NCBI RefSeq assembly: GCF_000269805.1
Contig: NZ_JH711481.1
Span: 34,006-67,941, forward strand
Direction: 5' to 3'
Origin: Actinomyces massiliensis 4401292
Lineage (GTDB): Bacteria; Actinomycetota; Actinomycetes; Actinomycetales; Actinomycetaceae
DNA: 33,936 nt
In this document: positions 8,007 through 15,167 of the stretch, in pieces
Layout: each line of letters starts with the position of its first letter
Position numbering within the stretch: position 1 is the first letter of the stretch
Notes under the pieces: model-generated
The model's database searches: none
Told to the model about the DNA's origin: nothing
The model's input: only the letters and a program-made list of their open reading frames with translations
Translations under genes and position numbers: made by a program

Positions 8007-8178
8007 AAGTGCGGGATGATCGTAGCACCGCAGCGGCCAGTGCCCGCAACCCGGCACCCCGTGAACCGCAACACCGCCGTCATCGGGCCGGGCAAGCCAA
8101 ACGCCGAGCAAGCACGGGCCGAACAAACACCGAGCCAGGCAACGCGGCCAACGCCCGCTGCGCCACCGCCGCGCCCGC

Positions 8179-8246
8179 CTCAGGCGCCGGCTGCGCGGCG
8201 CTTCCCCAGGACCTCAGGCGCCGGCTGCGCGGCGCTTCTCCAGGAC
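8179..8246. repeat. 34-bp tandem duplication over the glpR stop codon
   Basis: Two head-to-tail copies (8179-8212 and 8213-8246) differ at one base. Each encodes, on the minus strand, the end of GlpR (VLEKRRAAGA then stop, or VLGKRRAAGA then stop). Only the upstream copy is translated, because its stop comes first. Confidence 0.85.
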
Positions 8247-9845
8247 CGCGTCGAGGTCGATGGGGTGGAACTCGATCTCCTCATTCTCCACGCCCTCGGT
8301 CGGCAACCGGCGCACGCTGGTCGGCCGCTCGGGCACGGGCGCGGAGGGGAAGGACGTCTCCTCCAGGTCCTCCAGCGCGCGCCGCGGCGCACGGGCCGCG
8401 AGCGTGTACGTGGGAGCCGGCACATGAACCGGTCGCCACCCCTGCGGCGGAGTCGCGGGCGCGGCCTCCTCGGACGCAGCAGACCCCGCAGGCCCAGCAA
8501 ACGCAGCAGGCTTCCGCGCGGACGCCCCGCCCCGAACCGAACCGGCCGACGCGCTCAAGGGAGCCCGCCGCGGCGCGGCGTCGTCCTCGCCCTCCAACTC
8601 GGAGACCGGCCACGCCACAGCCATGAGAGCGCGCTGAGCCGCTGCCCCCTCGCTGATCTCACTAACGGCCGCAGGCCGCTCCGCCGCAGGCCGCTCCGCC
8701 GTCGTCTTAGCAGACGCAGCAGGCTCAGCAGCCTCCCGGTCCGCCACAGGGCTCGAGTCCACCGACTCCGACCGCGCAGCCCGCTCCTCGCTCGTCGATG
8801 ACACTAACCACGCCGACGCCTCAGCCGCCTCGGCCGCGCTCACCGACTCGCGCTCGACCAGCCGCCCCTCCTCGGACACCCGAGCAGAGGGCTCGGCGAC
8901 AGGCCGCACAGCGGCCCCGCCCCGGTCCTTCTTCTTGGCCCTGTCCGCGCGAGCCTCCGCACGAACCTCTGCGTGAGTCTCCGTCTCCCCCGCAGACGTC
9001 CGCCTCCGACCGACCGGTGCCGATCGCGCCGCCTCAGCGGCGGGCGTCGCAGAGGCCGAACGCCTCTTCGAGGACGTCGCGCCGACGCCGGCCGCTTTCC
9101 TGTCGCCCCCGGCCGAGAAGCGATCGGCCCGCCCATCCGCACGAGCCGCGGTGGCCGACTTAGCGGCAGCCGGCTTAGCCGCGGCCTCAGCCGCCGTCGA
9201 TTCGGCCTCCTCCGGCTCGGCCTCCCGCAGATCCTTCGGCTTGATGGGCCAGACCGGCGTCGCAGCGACGGACCGCTCGCCAGTCAGATCGGTCAGCTCA
9301 TTCTCAAGATCGGCGATCCGACGCCGCTCATTCCGATCGAGCTCGGCCGAGGCGCGCGCGGCACGGCGCCCCGCGCCCATCGACACCATCAGAAGAGCCC
9401 CGGGAACGGCGATACTCAACCACGGCAGAGCAGTCAGAACGCACACCACCACCAGGCCGAGCATGATGCCCACCAGGGTGCAGGCGACGGCAGCACGATG
9501 GGATGCGGCAACACGGCGACGCTCGCGCGCCTCGCCGTGGGCCTGACGCGCACGGGTCAGTTCACGCTCAATGCGCAGCGCTCGCACGTTTCTCACTGCG
9601 GGCCTGTTCATGGCCTTGACCTCCGGTCGACGTCGAAAGATCTGCGCGCGCCCACTGCTGACGCAGGCCTCATCGGAGGATTCGGAGGCGACGGCATCGC
9701 CCGTGGCCAGAACCCGCAGCTCGGATGAGTAGCGATCCTCGGCGTTGGACAGGCGCATCACCTCTCGACGTCCGACCAGGAATGGCAGAAGGTACACGGC
9801 GAGAATCGCCACGAGCGCCACCAGCACCCACACTTCGATTCCCAC
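8214..9845 (-). CDS. glpR: GlpR-like membrane receptor of gephyrin-like Glp
   Basis: A 543-residue membrane protein. A transmembrane helix at 5-24 is followed by a basic cytoplasmic segment, two further helices at about 118-138 and 143-158, and a long Ala/Glu/Arg-rich region of low complexity (about 190-500). It ends in a short tail, DLDAVLEKRRAAGA. Topology and gene order (receptor, GNAT, MoeA paralogue, with 5-FCL divergent) match the Corynebacterium/Mycobacterium locus in which GlpR anchors the gephyrin-like protein Glp and links it to the divisome. Here the low-complexity part is much longer than I would expect. The start codon is GTG at 9845 with no ribosome site but a -10-like TACGGT six bases upstream, suggesting a leaderless mRNA. 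It is unrelated to the glycerol regulator also called GlpR. Assignment rests on architecture and context. Confidence 0.75.
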   Translation of the reverse strand: MGIEVWVLVALVAILAVYLLPFLVGRREVMRLSNAEDRYSSELRVLATGDAVASESSDEACVSSGRAQIFRRRPEVKAMNRPAVRNVRALRIERELTRARQAHGEARERRRVAASHRAAVACTLVGIMLGLVVVCVLTALPWLSIAVPGALLMVSMGAGRRAARASAELDRNERRRIADLENELTDLTGERSVAATPVWPIKPKDLREAEPEEAESTAAEAAAKPAAAKSATAARADGRADRFSAGGDRKAAGVGATSSKRRSASATPAAEAARSAPVGRRRTSAGETETHAEVRAEARADRAKKKDRGGAAVRPVAEPSARVSEEGRLVERESVSAAEAAEASAWLVSSTSEERAARSESVDSSPVADREAAEPAASAKTTAERPAAERPAAVSEISEGAAAQRALMAVAWPVSELEGEDDAAPRRAPLSASAGSVRGGASARKPAAFAGPAGSAASEEAAPATPPQGWRPVHVPAPTYTLAARAPRRALEDLEETSFPSAPVPERPTSVRRLPTEGVENEEIEFHPIDLDAVLEKRRAAGA

Positions 9846-9851
9846 GACTCA

Positions 9852-9882
9852 ACCGTATGCAGGCGGGGGTATCCCTTGTAAA
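9852..9882 (-). promoter_or_regulatory. candidate leaderless promoter of glpR
   Basis: On the minus strand TTTACA (9877-9882) and TACGGT (9852-9857) are 19 bp apart, and the GTG start lies six bases after the -10. The spacing is slightly long. A separate promoter would fit the 116-bp gap between the GNAT stop and glpR. Confidence 0.35.
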
Positions 9883-9961
9883 CAGATACCGCGGCGTGTT
9901 GGCTCAAGGGGGACTGAAATCGCAATCTTAAAAACCACTTGCACCCCTTGAATATCAATAG

Positions 9962-10657
9962 TCACATTCGCCTCAGACGCTGCACGAATCCGGGTCCGTC
10001 TGCGACCTCCTCCGCCACGACCGCGAAACTCAGGTGGTCCGCCCAGGCGCCGTCGATATTCATCAGCCCCCGACGCAGGCCCTCCTCGCGCAGCCCCAGG
10101 CGCCGGCACAGCGCGAGACTGCGCGCATTCTCCGGCCGGACGTTGATCTCGACCCGATGCAGCCCCACCTCGGGACCCAGCAGATGATCGAGGACCATCG
10201 CCACGGACAGGGCCATCACGCCCCGCCCCTCCCAGTGGCTGCCGATCCAATAGCCCACGCTCGCCGAGGACAACGCATCCCAGTGGATCGGCGCGGCCGT
10301 CACCTGACCGGCGAGCGCGCCATCGACCTCGACGACGAAGGGCATGGCCATCCCCCTGTGCGCCAGCCGATTCTGCTCATGCGCATACGTCGAGAAGGAC
10401 CGCAGGGTCTCGGGACTGCCCGCCGGCAGAGTCGCCTCCCACGGCGATAGTCGCGCGGCGTCGGCCAGGCGCAGCGCATACCACGCCTGCGCATCCGCGC
10501 GCCGTATCGCGCGCAGGGCGACCGTCTCGGCTCCGGCGGCGAGCCCACGCGATGCGACCGCCGGAGTCGTCAGCGTCACCGGCCAGGCGAACCGCTGCCG
10601 GCGCGCTCGTTGCGACAGGAATGCGGCGCGCACCCCGGCCCCCAGGGAATGGAGCAC
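9962..10657 (-). CDS. RimJ-like GNAT N-acetyltransferase
   Basis: A 231-residue protein with a GNAT domain of the RimJ/RimL type from about residue 45: VALRAIRRADAQAW, then LADAARLSPWEAT, the acetyl-CoA loop HWEGRGVMALSV, and VEINVRPENARSLALCRRLG with the conserved Asn of motif B. It transfers acetyl groups from acetyl-CoA to an amine, probably a protein N-terminus as in RimJ, but the target is unknown. The start is GTG at 10657, three bases after the glp stop, so the pair is translationally coupled. This GNAT gene lies between glp and glpR in the corresponding actinobacterial locus (Rv0995 in Mycobacterium, from memory). A link to cell division is contextual only. The N-terminal 40 residues are basic and variable. 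Confidence 0.82.
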   Translation of the reverse strand: MLHSLGAGVRAAFLSQRARRQRFAWPVTLTTPAVASRGLAAGAETVALRAIRRADAQAWYALRLADAARLSPWEATLPAGSPETLRSFSTYAHEQNRLAHRGMAMPFVVEVDGALAGQVTAAPIHWDALSSASVGYWIGSHWEGRGVMALSVAMVLDHLLGPEVGLHRVEINVRPENARSLALCRRLGLREEGLRRGLMNIDGAWADHLSFAVVAEEVADGPGFVQRLRRM

Positions 10658-10660
10658 GGC

Positions 10661-11872
10661 TCAGGCGTCCAGCAGCAGGCAGTGCAGCGTCTCCCCGGCC
10701 ACCACCGTGTGAGTGGTCTCCGGCACGACCGCAATCGCATTGGCGCGCGCCAGACCGAGCAGCCGGGTCGCGCCGGGCGGAGAGGTCGGCACCGCCGTGT
10801 AACCGCGCGACGGCGAGCCCGTCAGGCGGACCGGGACGAATTCGCGTTTGCCGGGCGGCGAGTGCCAGCCCGTCGAGATCGACGCCGGCAGCGAGGACCG
10901 GTGCAGGTTCCGCCGGCCCGCGATCTGCCGCAGCACCGGGCGCACGAAGGTCTCGAAGGCGATCTGCGCGGTCACCGGGTCCCCCGGCAGGCAGAAGATC
11001 GGAGTGTCCTCGACAGTGCCGAGCCCCAGTTGACGGCCCGGCACCATGGCGACGGCGTCGAAGCGCACCGAGCCCAGCGGGGCCAGGACCTCCTTGACCG
11101 TGTCCCCCTGACCGGCGCTCAGACCGCCGGTGGTGATGACGAGATCGGCGCGCACGAGCTGATCCTCGATGGTCTCGGCCAGGGCGCTCAGCTCGTCCGG
11201 CACGGCGGCCACGCGGAAGGCCCGGCCACCGGCGTCGGTGACGGCCGAGGCCAGGGCATGGCCGTTGGCGTCGAAGACATCGCCCGGATCTCGCGGCTGG
11301 CCCGGCTCGACCAGCTCGTCGCCGATCGAGACGATGACGACCCGGGGCGCCGGCATGACCTTGACGCGGTAGCGCCCGATACCGGCCAGCAGGGCGATCT
11401 GGCGGGCCGAGACGCGTGAGCCCCGCGGCAGCACCGTCGTCCCGGCGGCGACGTCTGCGGCCCGGCGCCGCACGTTCTGGCTGGCGCTGACGGCGGCGCG
11501 GACCTGCACCCGGGACTGCCCGCGGTCGGTCAGCATCCAGGGCACGACGGCGTCGGCCCCCAGCGGTAGAGGCGCGCCCGAGTCGATCAGGACGGCGGCC
11601 CCGGGCACGAGCCGAGTCGGGCGCACGTCCCCCGCGCGCACGGCGTCCATGACCTCCAATGCCACCGGCGTCGCCTCGGCGGCTCCGGCAAGGCCCGCGC
11701 TCATCACGGCATAGCCGTCCAGTCCCGCCAGGTCGGCGCTCGGCAGATCGATGTCCGCGACGACGTCCTCGGCCAGCACACAGCCGACGGCGTCGAGCAG
11801 GACGACGTCCAGCGGCGCGGCGGGCCTGGCGATCTCGAGGCACGCGGCCAGGTGCTCGGCTACGGTGCGCAT
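10661..11872 (-). CDS. glp: gephyrin-like MoeA paralogue Glp
   Basis: A 403-residue MoeA/gephyrin-family protein. Domains in order: MoeA N-terminal part with GLDGYAV (usual MDGYAV), the MoCF/MogA-like domain with SIGDELVEPGQPRDPGDVFDANG and TTGGLSAGQGDTVKEVL, the VPGRQLGLG and FCLPGDPVTAQ motifs (usual PGKP and LPGNPV), then the C-terminal barrel. MoeA inserts molybdate into molybdopterin. In Corynebacterium a paralogue, Glp, instead binds FtsZ and the receptor GlpR. The adjacent GNAT and glpR genes, the lack of other molybdenum-cofactor genes here, and the Lys-to-Arg and Asn-to-Asp changes in MoeA motifs favour the Glp role. I chose ATG 11872 because GGAGGAG lies seven bases before it; an upstream ATG at 11941 lacks this. 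Confidence 0.85.
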   Translation of the reverse strand: MRTVAEHLAACLEIARPAAPLDVVLLDAVGCVLAEDVVADIDLPSADLAGLDGYAVMSAGLAGAAEATPVALEVMDAVRAGDVRPTRLVPGAAVLIDSGAPLPLGADAVVPWMLTDRGQSRVQVRAAVSASQNVRRRAADVAAGTTVLPRGSRVSARQIALLAGIGRYRVKVMPAPRVVIVSIGDELVEPGQPRDPGDVFDANGHALASAVTDAGGRAFRVAAVPDELSALAETIEDQLVRADLVITTGGLSAGQGDTVKEVLAPLGSVRFDAVAMVPGRQLGLGTVEDTPIFCLPGDPVTAQIAFETFVRPVLRQIAGRRNLHRSSLPASISTGWHSPPGKREFVPVRLTGSPSRGYTAVPTSPPGATRLLGLARANAIAVVPETTHTVVAGETLHCLLLDA

Positions 11873-12145
11873 GATTGAGCTCCTCCGTGTCCTGCCGGAA
11901 CCTGGTTGGACCCGGGCGAGTGCGCCCCAGGCTACGCGCATGCGCCCTCCACACTCAGGCAGGCCCGCCGAACGGGAGGCGATCGCAAGCCGACCGTGTC
12001 CTGCCCCTGCTCTCCCCTGCCCCTCGACAGGGGAATCGGCGGACCGGCAGACGACCGGGGACAGTTGAGAATATTGAGGATAATGGGAGCTGATTGGAGA
12101 TATTATTGCCCCTGCCCCGCTCCCGCAGTCTGCGAAGAGGACTCC
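11873..12145. promoter_or_regulatory. divergent intergenic region, AT-rich promoter-like patch
   Basis: The region separates glp (minus) from the cyclo-ligase gene (plus). Around 12063-12110 a short AT-rich patch stands out in GC-rich DNA, with TTGAGA, TTGAGG, GATAAT (12079-12084) and TATTAT (12101-12106). It probably contains the cyclo-ligase promoter, but no hexamer pair has ideal spacing, so the exact site is uncertain. The glp ribosome site is at the other edge. Confidence 0.35.
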
Positions 12146-12871
12146 ATGACCGACTCCGCGACCATCGCCGCGATCACAACCACGTCCGCACCAGCCTCAC
12201 GAGCCTCCACCCCCTCTTACTCACCCGCCGAGACCGTCGCCCTGCCCGATACCGCATCACTGGGAGCCGAGGATGCCAAAGAGCAGCTGCGCACGGTCCT
12301 GCGCTCTCACCGACGATCCCGGCATCGTCACAGCGGGCACGGGCACAGCTCCGTGTGCAGGGCATTCACCGAGCGCGCCCTTGAGGCCCTCGGCGGGGCC
12401 AGAAGCGTCGCCGCATACGTCTCGGTCGGGCACGAGCCCTGCACCCGGCAACTGCTCGACCGCCTGGCGGAGCGGGACATCGAGGTCCTCCTGCCGGTGC
12501 TCGGCCCGCACCTGGCGCGATCGTGGGGAGATTTCCGCGGTTCGCGCGACCTCGCGGAACGGGCACCGGGGCGGCCCCCCGAGCCCAGCGGCGACGCCCT
12601 GCCCGCCGAGGCGATCACCCGGGCCGACGCCCTCATCATCCCGGCGCTGGCCGTGGATCGCGGTGGCCGCAGGCTCGGCCAGGGCGGGGGCTGGTACGAC
12701 CGGATGCTCCCGCTGCGCCGCGACGACGTCAGCGTCTTCGCAATGGTGTACGACGACGAACTCGTCCCCGGGCCGCTGCCGACCGAGCCGCATGACGAGA
12801 TCGTCGACGCCGTCATCACCCCGGACGCCTGGTTCCTGCTGGAGGGCTCGGCCTTCGCCGCCGGCGGCTGA
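12146..12871 (+). CDS. 5-formyltetrahydrofolate cyclo-ligase
   Basis: A 241-residue enzyme that converts 5-formyltetrahydrofolate to 5,10-methenyltetrahydrofolate using ATP, returning stored folate to one-carbon metabolism in the cytoplasm. The diagnostic nucleotide-binding loop LGQGGGWYDRML is present near residues 176-187, preceded by ALIIPALAVDRGGRR. AAYVSVGHEPCTRQLL and VLLPVLG are the earlier conserved strands. An N-terminal extension of about 45 Ser/Thr/Ala-rich residues precedes the domain, so the true start could be further inside. I kept ATG 12146 because GAAGAGGA lies just before it. The gene is divergent from glp, the same arrangement as in mycobacteria. Confidence 0.9.
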   Translation: MTDSATIAAITTTSAPASRASTPSYSPAETVALPDTASLGAEDAKEQLRTVLRSHRRSRHRHSGHGHSSVCRAFTERALEALGGARSVAAYVSVGHEPCTRQLLDRLAERDIEVLLPVLGPHLARSWGDFRGSRDLAERAPGRPPEPSGDALPAEAITRADALIIPALAVDRGGRRLGQGGGWYDRMLPLRRDDVSVFAMVYDDELVPGPLPTEPHDEIVDAVITPDAWFLLEGSAFAAGG

Positions 12872-13146
12872 AGCGAGCTGCAGCTGAAGCGAGCGGCAGC
12901 GCCGAGGCTCAAGACGCCCTACTGAGGCGGTCCGGGGTCGGTCTGGGACCGGTCTGGGGCTGCTTCCGAGCACCATCAGGTCCGTGCAATCGGATCCGCG
13001 AGAGCGCCCACCCGTCAGCGCCGAATCGGAGCAGCTCGCGCGCTCCCGGGCTCCACAGGCATCACCCGCGAGCGCGGCTTGCGGAGCTGTCCACAGGATT
13101 CGTGACCGCGCGTGCGGCAGCCGGCCCGGGATCTCATTCTGAATGC
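12872..13146. other. intergenic region without recognised feature
   Basis: This 275-bp GC-rich stretch holds no convincing gene. A few short direct repeats (GGTCGGTCTGG, then GACCGGTCTGG near 12937-12957) are present. The sequence CTGTCCACAGG at about 13088 resembles a DnaA box only weakly. Confidence 0.4.
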
Positions 13147-13923
13147 ATGTTCCGACGCAGCCGCACCTCCCCCGACAAGCCCTCTCGCACCCCACGCACA
13201 CACTCCCGCCGCGGAGCACGACGTCCGTCTCTCACCCTATGGCGGCACCGTCATCTCGTGATCGCCCTGTGCCTCGGCGCCGCTGCGACCCTGGCTCTCA
13301 GCGCGCTTCGCCCCGGAGCCGAGACGGGCCAGGAGGCGCTCGTCATCGCGCGCACGGTCGGCGCGGGCGAGGTCATTACCGCCGACGACCTCGCGACCCG
13401 CTCGATCCCGTCCAGCGCCCTGCCCGCCGACGGCATGGCAGGCTCCGAGGTCATCGGCTCGCGCGCAGCGATCGAGCTGGAGAAGGGCACAGTGCTCACA
13501 GCCTCGATGACGAGCGCAGCGATCGCGGCCGACCTGGCCGCCAACGAGCGGCTCGTACAGGTCCCCGTGGAGGTCGGGGCGCAACTTGCCGTACCGGGAG
13601 CGCATGTGGATGTGATAGGCGAGGCCCCGCCCCGGGAGACGAACGAATCCGCCGGGTCCAGCGAGTCCGCCGAATCCCCTGGACCTGCCGGAGCCGGCGA
13701 ATCCCCCAGCTCTGCTAGCGCGAGCACATTCAATGTAAGTCCTAGCACGGAGGTTTTATGTCGCGATGCTCGCGTGGTGCTTTCTACATCTGAAGGAGAG
13801 GACACCAAGTGGGCAGCGGGGAGGAAGGTCACACTTATAACTCTTGCCGTTCCTGCTGCAAACGCTAGCCTTATTGTTGGCGCGGCCACAAACGGCGCTC
13901 TTGGTGTCGTACTGAGCCCCTGA
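13147..13923 (+). CDS. SAF-domain (CpaB/RcpC-like) membrane-anchored protein
   Basis: A 258-residue protein with a basic N-terminus, one transmembrane helix (HLVIALCLGAAATLALSAL, about 37-55) and an extracytoplasmic SAF domain. The SAF core reads ALVIARTVGAGEVITADDLATRSIPSSALP and ends RAAIELEKGTVLT; I give these as two separate matches. Such proteins are related to CpaB/RcpC and FlgA, which act in pilus or flagellar assembly. In actinobacteria a stand-alone copy often precedes mscL, as it does here, with unknown role. A Ser/Glu/Pro-rich insert (about 160-195) is followed by a C-terminal segment (about 196-258). From base 13730 onward, codons change to AT-rich ones (AGT, GTA, TTA, CTT, ATA). 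The start is uncertain because no clear ribosome site is visible; ATG 13102 is possible. Confidence 0.75.
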   Translation: MFRRSRTSPDKPSRTPRTHSRRGARRPSLTLWRHRHLVIALCLGAAATLALSALRPGAETGQEALVIARTVGAGEVITADDLATRSIPSSALPADGMAGSEVIGSRAAIELEKGTVLTASMTSAAIAADLAANERLVQVPVEVGAQLAVPGAHVDVIGEAPPRETNESAGSSESAESPGPAGAGESPSSASASTFNVSPSTEVLCRDARVVLSTSEGEDTKWAAGRKVTLITLAVPAANASLIVGAATNGALGVVLSP

Positions 13924-14039
13924 ATCTTGTTTCGGTGCCACCTGTGCCGCGGCGGCAACCCTTTCAGGTTGTCGGGTTCCAAACCACCCTCCACGCGAGT
14001 GGCCTCAATTTGCCCTCGCCCAGCAAGGAAAGGACTCCC

Positions 14040-14435
14040 ATGCTCAAGGGATTCAAGGAGTTCATCTCGCAGGGCAACGCCCTCGAGCTCGCCGTCGCTG
14101 TCATTATCGGTGCTGCCTTCAAGCCGATCGTCGACGCGATCACCAAGGTCATCCTGGACATCATCGGCCAGGTCGTCGGCCAGCCGAACTTCGACTCGGT
14201 CGGTCAGTTCAAGATCTTCGCCTCCTCCGAGGACTACATCCAGCCCGGCACGATCGCCACCGCCGTCGTGAACTTCTTCCTCGTCGCCGTCGCCGTTTAC
14301 TTCTGCATCGTCATGCCGATGAACAAGCTCAAGGAGCGCATGGCCAAGGCCGAGGCCGAGAAGCCCGCCGAGCCGACCGACGTCGAGCTGCTCTCCGAGA
14401 TCCGCGACCTGCTCGCCGCCAAGCCGCAGGCCTGA
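14040..14435 (+). CDS. mscL: large-conductance mechanosensitive channel MscL
   Basis: A 131-residue homopentameric membrane channel that opens under membrane tension and releases solutes during hypo-osmotic shock. The N-terminal MLKGFKEFISQGNALELAVAVIIG is the family hallmark in two pieces: amphipathic helix then the Gly/Ala-rich first transmembrane helix (about 15-40). The second helix is at about 75-95 (AVVNFFLVAVAVYFCIV), followed by the charged cytoplasmic helix with PTDVELLSEIRDLLA. Length is normal. An AAGGAAAGG ribosome site lies before the ATG. The gene follows the SAF-domain gene after 116 bp and is followed by a strong hairpin terminator. Confidence 0.97.
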   Translation: MLKGFKEFISQGNALELAVAVIIGAAFKPIVDAITKVILDIIGQVVGQPNFDSVGQFKIFASSEDYIQPGTIATAVVNFFLVAVAVYFCIVMPMNKLKERMAKAEAEKPAEPTDVELLSEIRDLLAAKPQA

Positions 14436-14480
14436 TCAACAGCACGCGATCGGCTCACGCCCTCACCTTCACACTCTCAT

Positions 14481-14520
14481 AAGCCGATCTCGACCCGGCT
14501 CCGGGCCGAGATCGGCTTAT
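14481..14520. terminator. hairpin terminator after mscL
   Basis: TAAGCCGATCTCG (14481-14493) pairs perfectly with CGAGATCGGCTTA (14508-14520), a 13-bp stem with GC-rich complementary bases inside the loop. There is only a short T-rich tail, as is common in actinobacteria. The right arm is also the first unit of the 22-bp repeat array. Confidence 0.8.
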
Positions 14521-14594
14521 TTCCGCCTCGAAATCGGTCGCACTCCGCACCGAGATCGGTCCACTTCCGCCTCGAGATCGGTCCATCTCAGAGC
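14508..14594 (+). repeat. 22-bp tandem repeat array, 4 units
   Basis: Units start at 14508, 14529, 14551 and 14573, with spacing of 21, 22 and 22 bp. Each begins CGAGATCGG (one has CGAAATCGG), continues with T/C-C and four variable bases, then TTCCGC or CTCCGC. The same family occurs at 15107-15150 (reverse) and 31996-32083. Confidence 0.85.
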
Positions 14595-14599
14595 AATTC

Positions 14600-14950
14600 T
14601 CGGCAATCGCGCAGCACGCAGACCATTGAGAATAACGACGGCCTCAACTATCCCCTGAATCGACTCAACGGCGGCCGGTCTCCCATCGCGCTGCCGAGGG
14701 CCATCACCGGGACAAGAGCCTGCATCATTAATGCCGTCGCCATTCATCGCTATAGCCCCGCCCCATCGCGCGACGGATATGCAGGCGGATATTCGCCGTC
14801 TTATCCATGTTTATCCATGGGAAGCCGCCCGGCAATACCGGCGCAACCAGCTATAGCATGCGCGGCGGCCCCGCCAATCAAGACGCCGATGCCTGAGGCC
14901 TCGCCGGCATTCCCCATCAGGAGCGCTCTGACCCCAGCAAGACCGCTCCG
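14600..14950 (-). pseudogene. relic of a heavy-metal P-type ATPase
   Basis: Minus-strand translation shows two pieces of a P1B-type metal ATPase in the right order. The first (about 14944-14804) reads GLAGVRALLMGNAGEASGIG then VLIGGAAAHAIAG and MDKHG, matching the region from the GLATP helix to the DKTG phosphorylation motif. The second (about 14747-14600) reads MNGDGINDA, matching the GDGIND hinge, then, after small frame changes, ALVPVMALGSAMG and AAVESIQGIVEAVVILNG. The roughly 200 residues between these motifs are missing and frames are broken. It is a non-functional remnant flanked by repeat arrays of opposite orientation. Confidence 0.65.
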
Positions 14951-15106
14951 ACGACGGCGGTTAAGCCCCGCCCCCAGCCGCAGCATGTCCGGTCCATCGA
15001 GCCGACCACGCCTCAACGGCGGCGGACGACCTCATATCGATTTCGCCGTACATCGAGATACCGAGGACGTCGGTGCATCGATAGGCGCTTCCGGAAGCCG
15101 CGTCAG

Positions 15107-15150
15107 GAGCCGAAGTGAACCGATCTCGACGCGGAGTACGACCGATCTCG
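15107..15150 (-). repeat. 22-bp repeat, 2 units in reverse orientation
   Basis: On the minus strand CGAGATCGGTCGTACTCCGC (from 15150) is followed by CGAGATCGGTTCACTTCGGC (from 15128), each 22 bp with its last two bases. It lies just beyond the end of the TPR-like gene and faces the array at 14508-14594. Confidence 0.8.
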
Positions 15151-15167
15151 GCGATCAGTCAGTCCAG

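Noticed and set aside
8214-9845. GlpR as glycerol-3-phosphate regulon repressor
   Set aside because: The protein has three membrane helices and no DeoR-type helix-turn-helix; only the name is shared.
10377-11954. 525-codon minus-strand frame over glp
   Set aside because: Arg/Gly-rich shadow frame; the MoeA motifs are in the other frame.
14508-14594. Regularly spaced repeats resembling a CRISPR array
   Set aside because: Units are directly adjacent at 21-22 bp with no unique spacers, and no cas genes are present.
14803-14822. CTTATCCATG and TTTATCCATG as DnaA boxes
   Set aside because: They match the box core only in part, and the sequence is explained by the relic coding region; there is no origin context.
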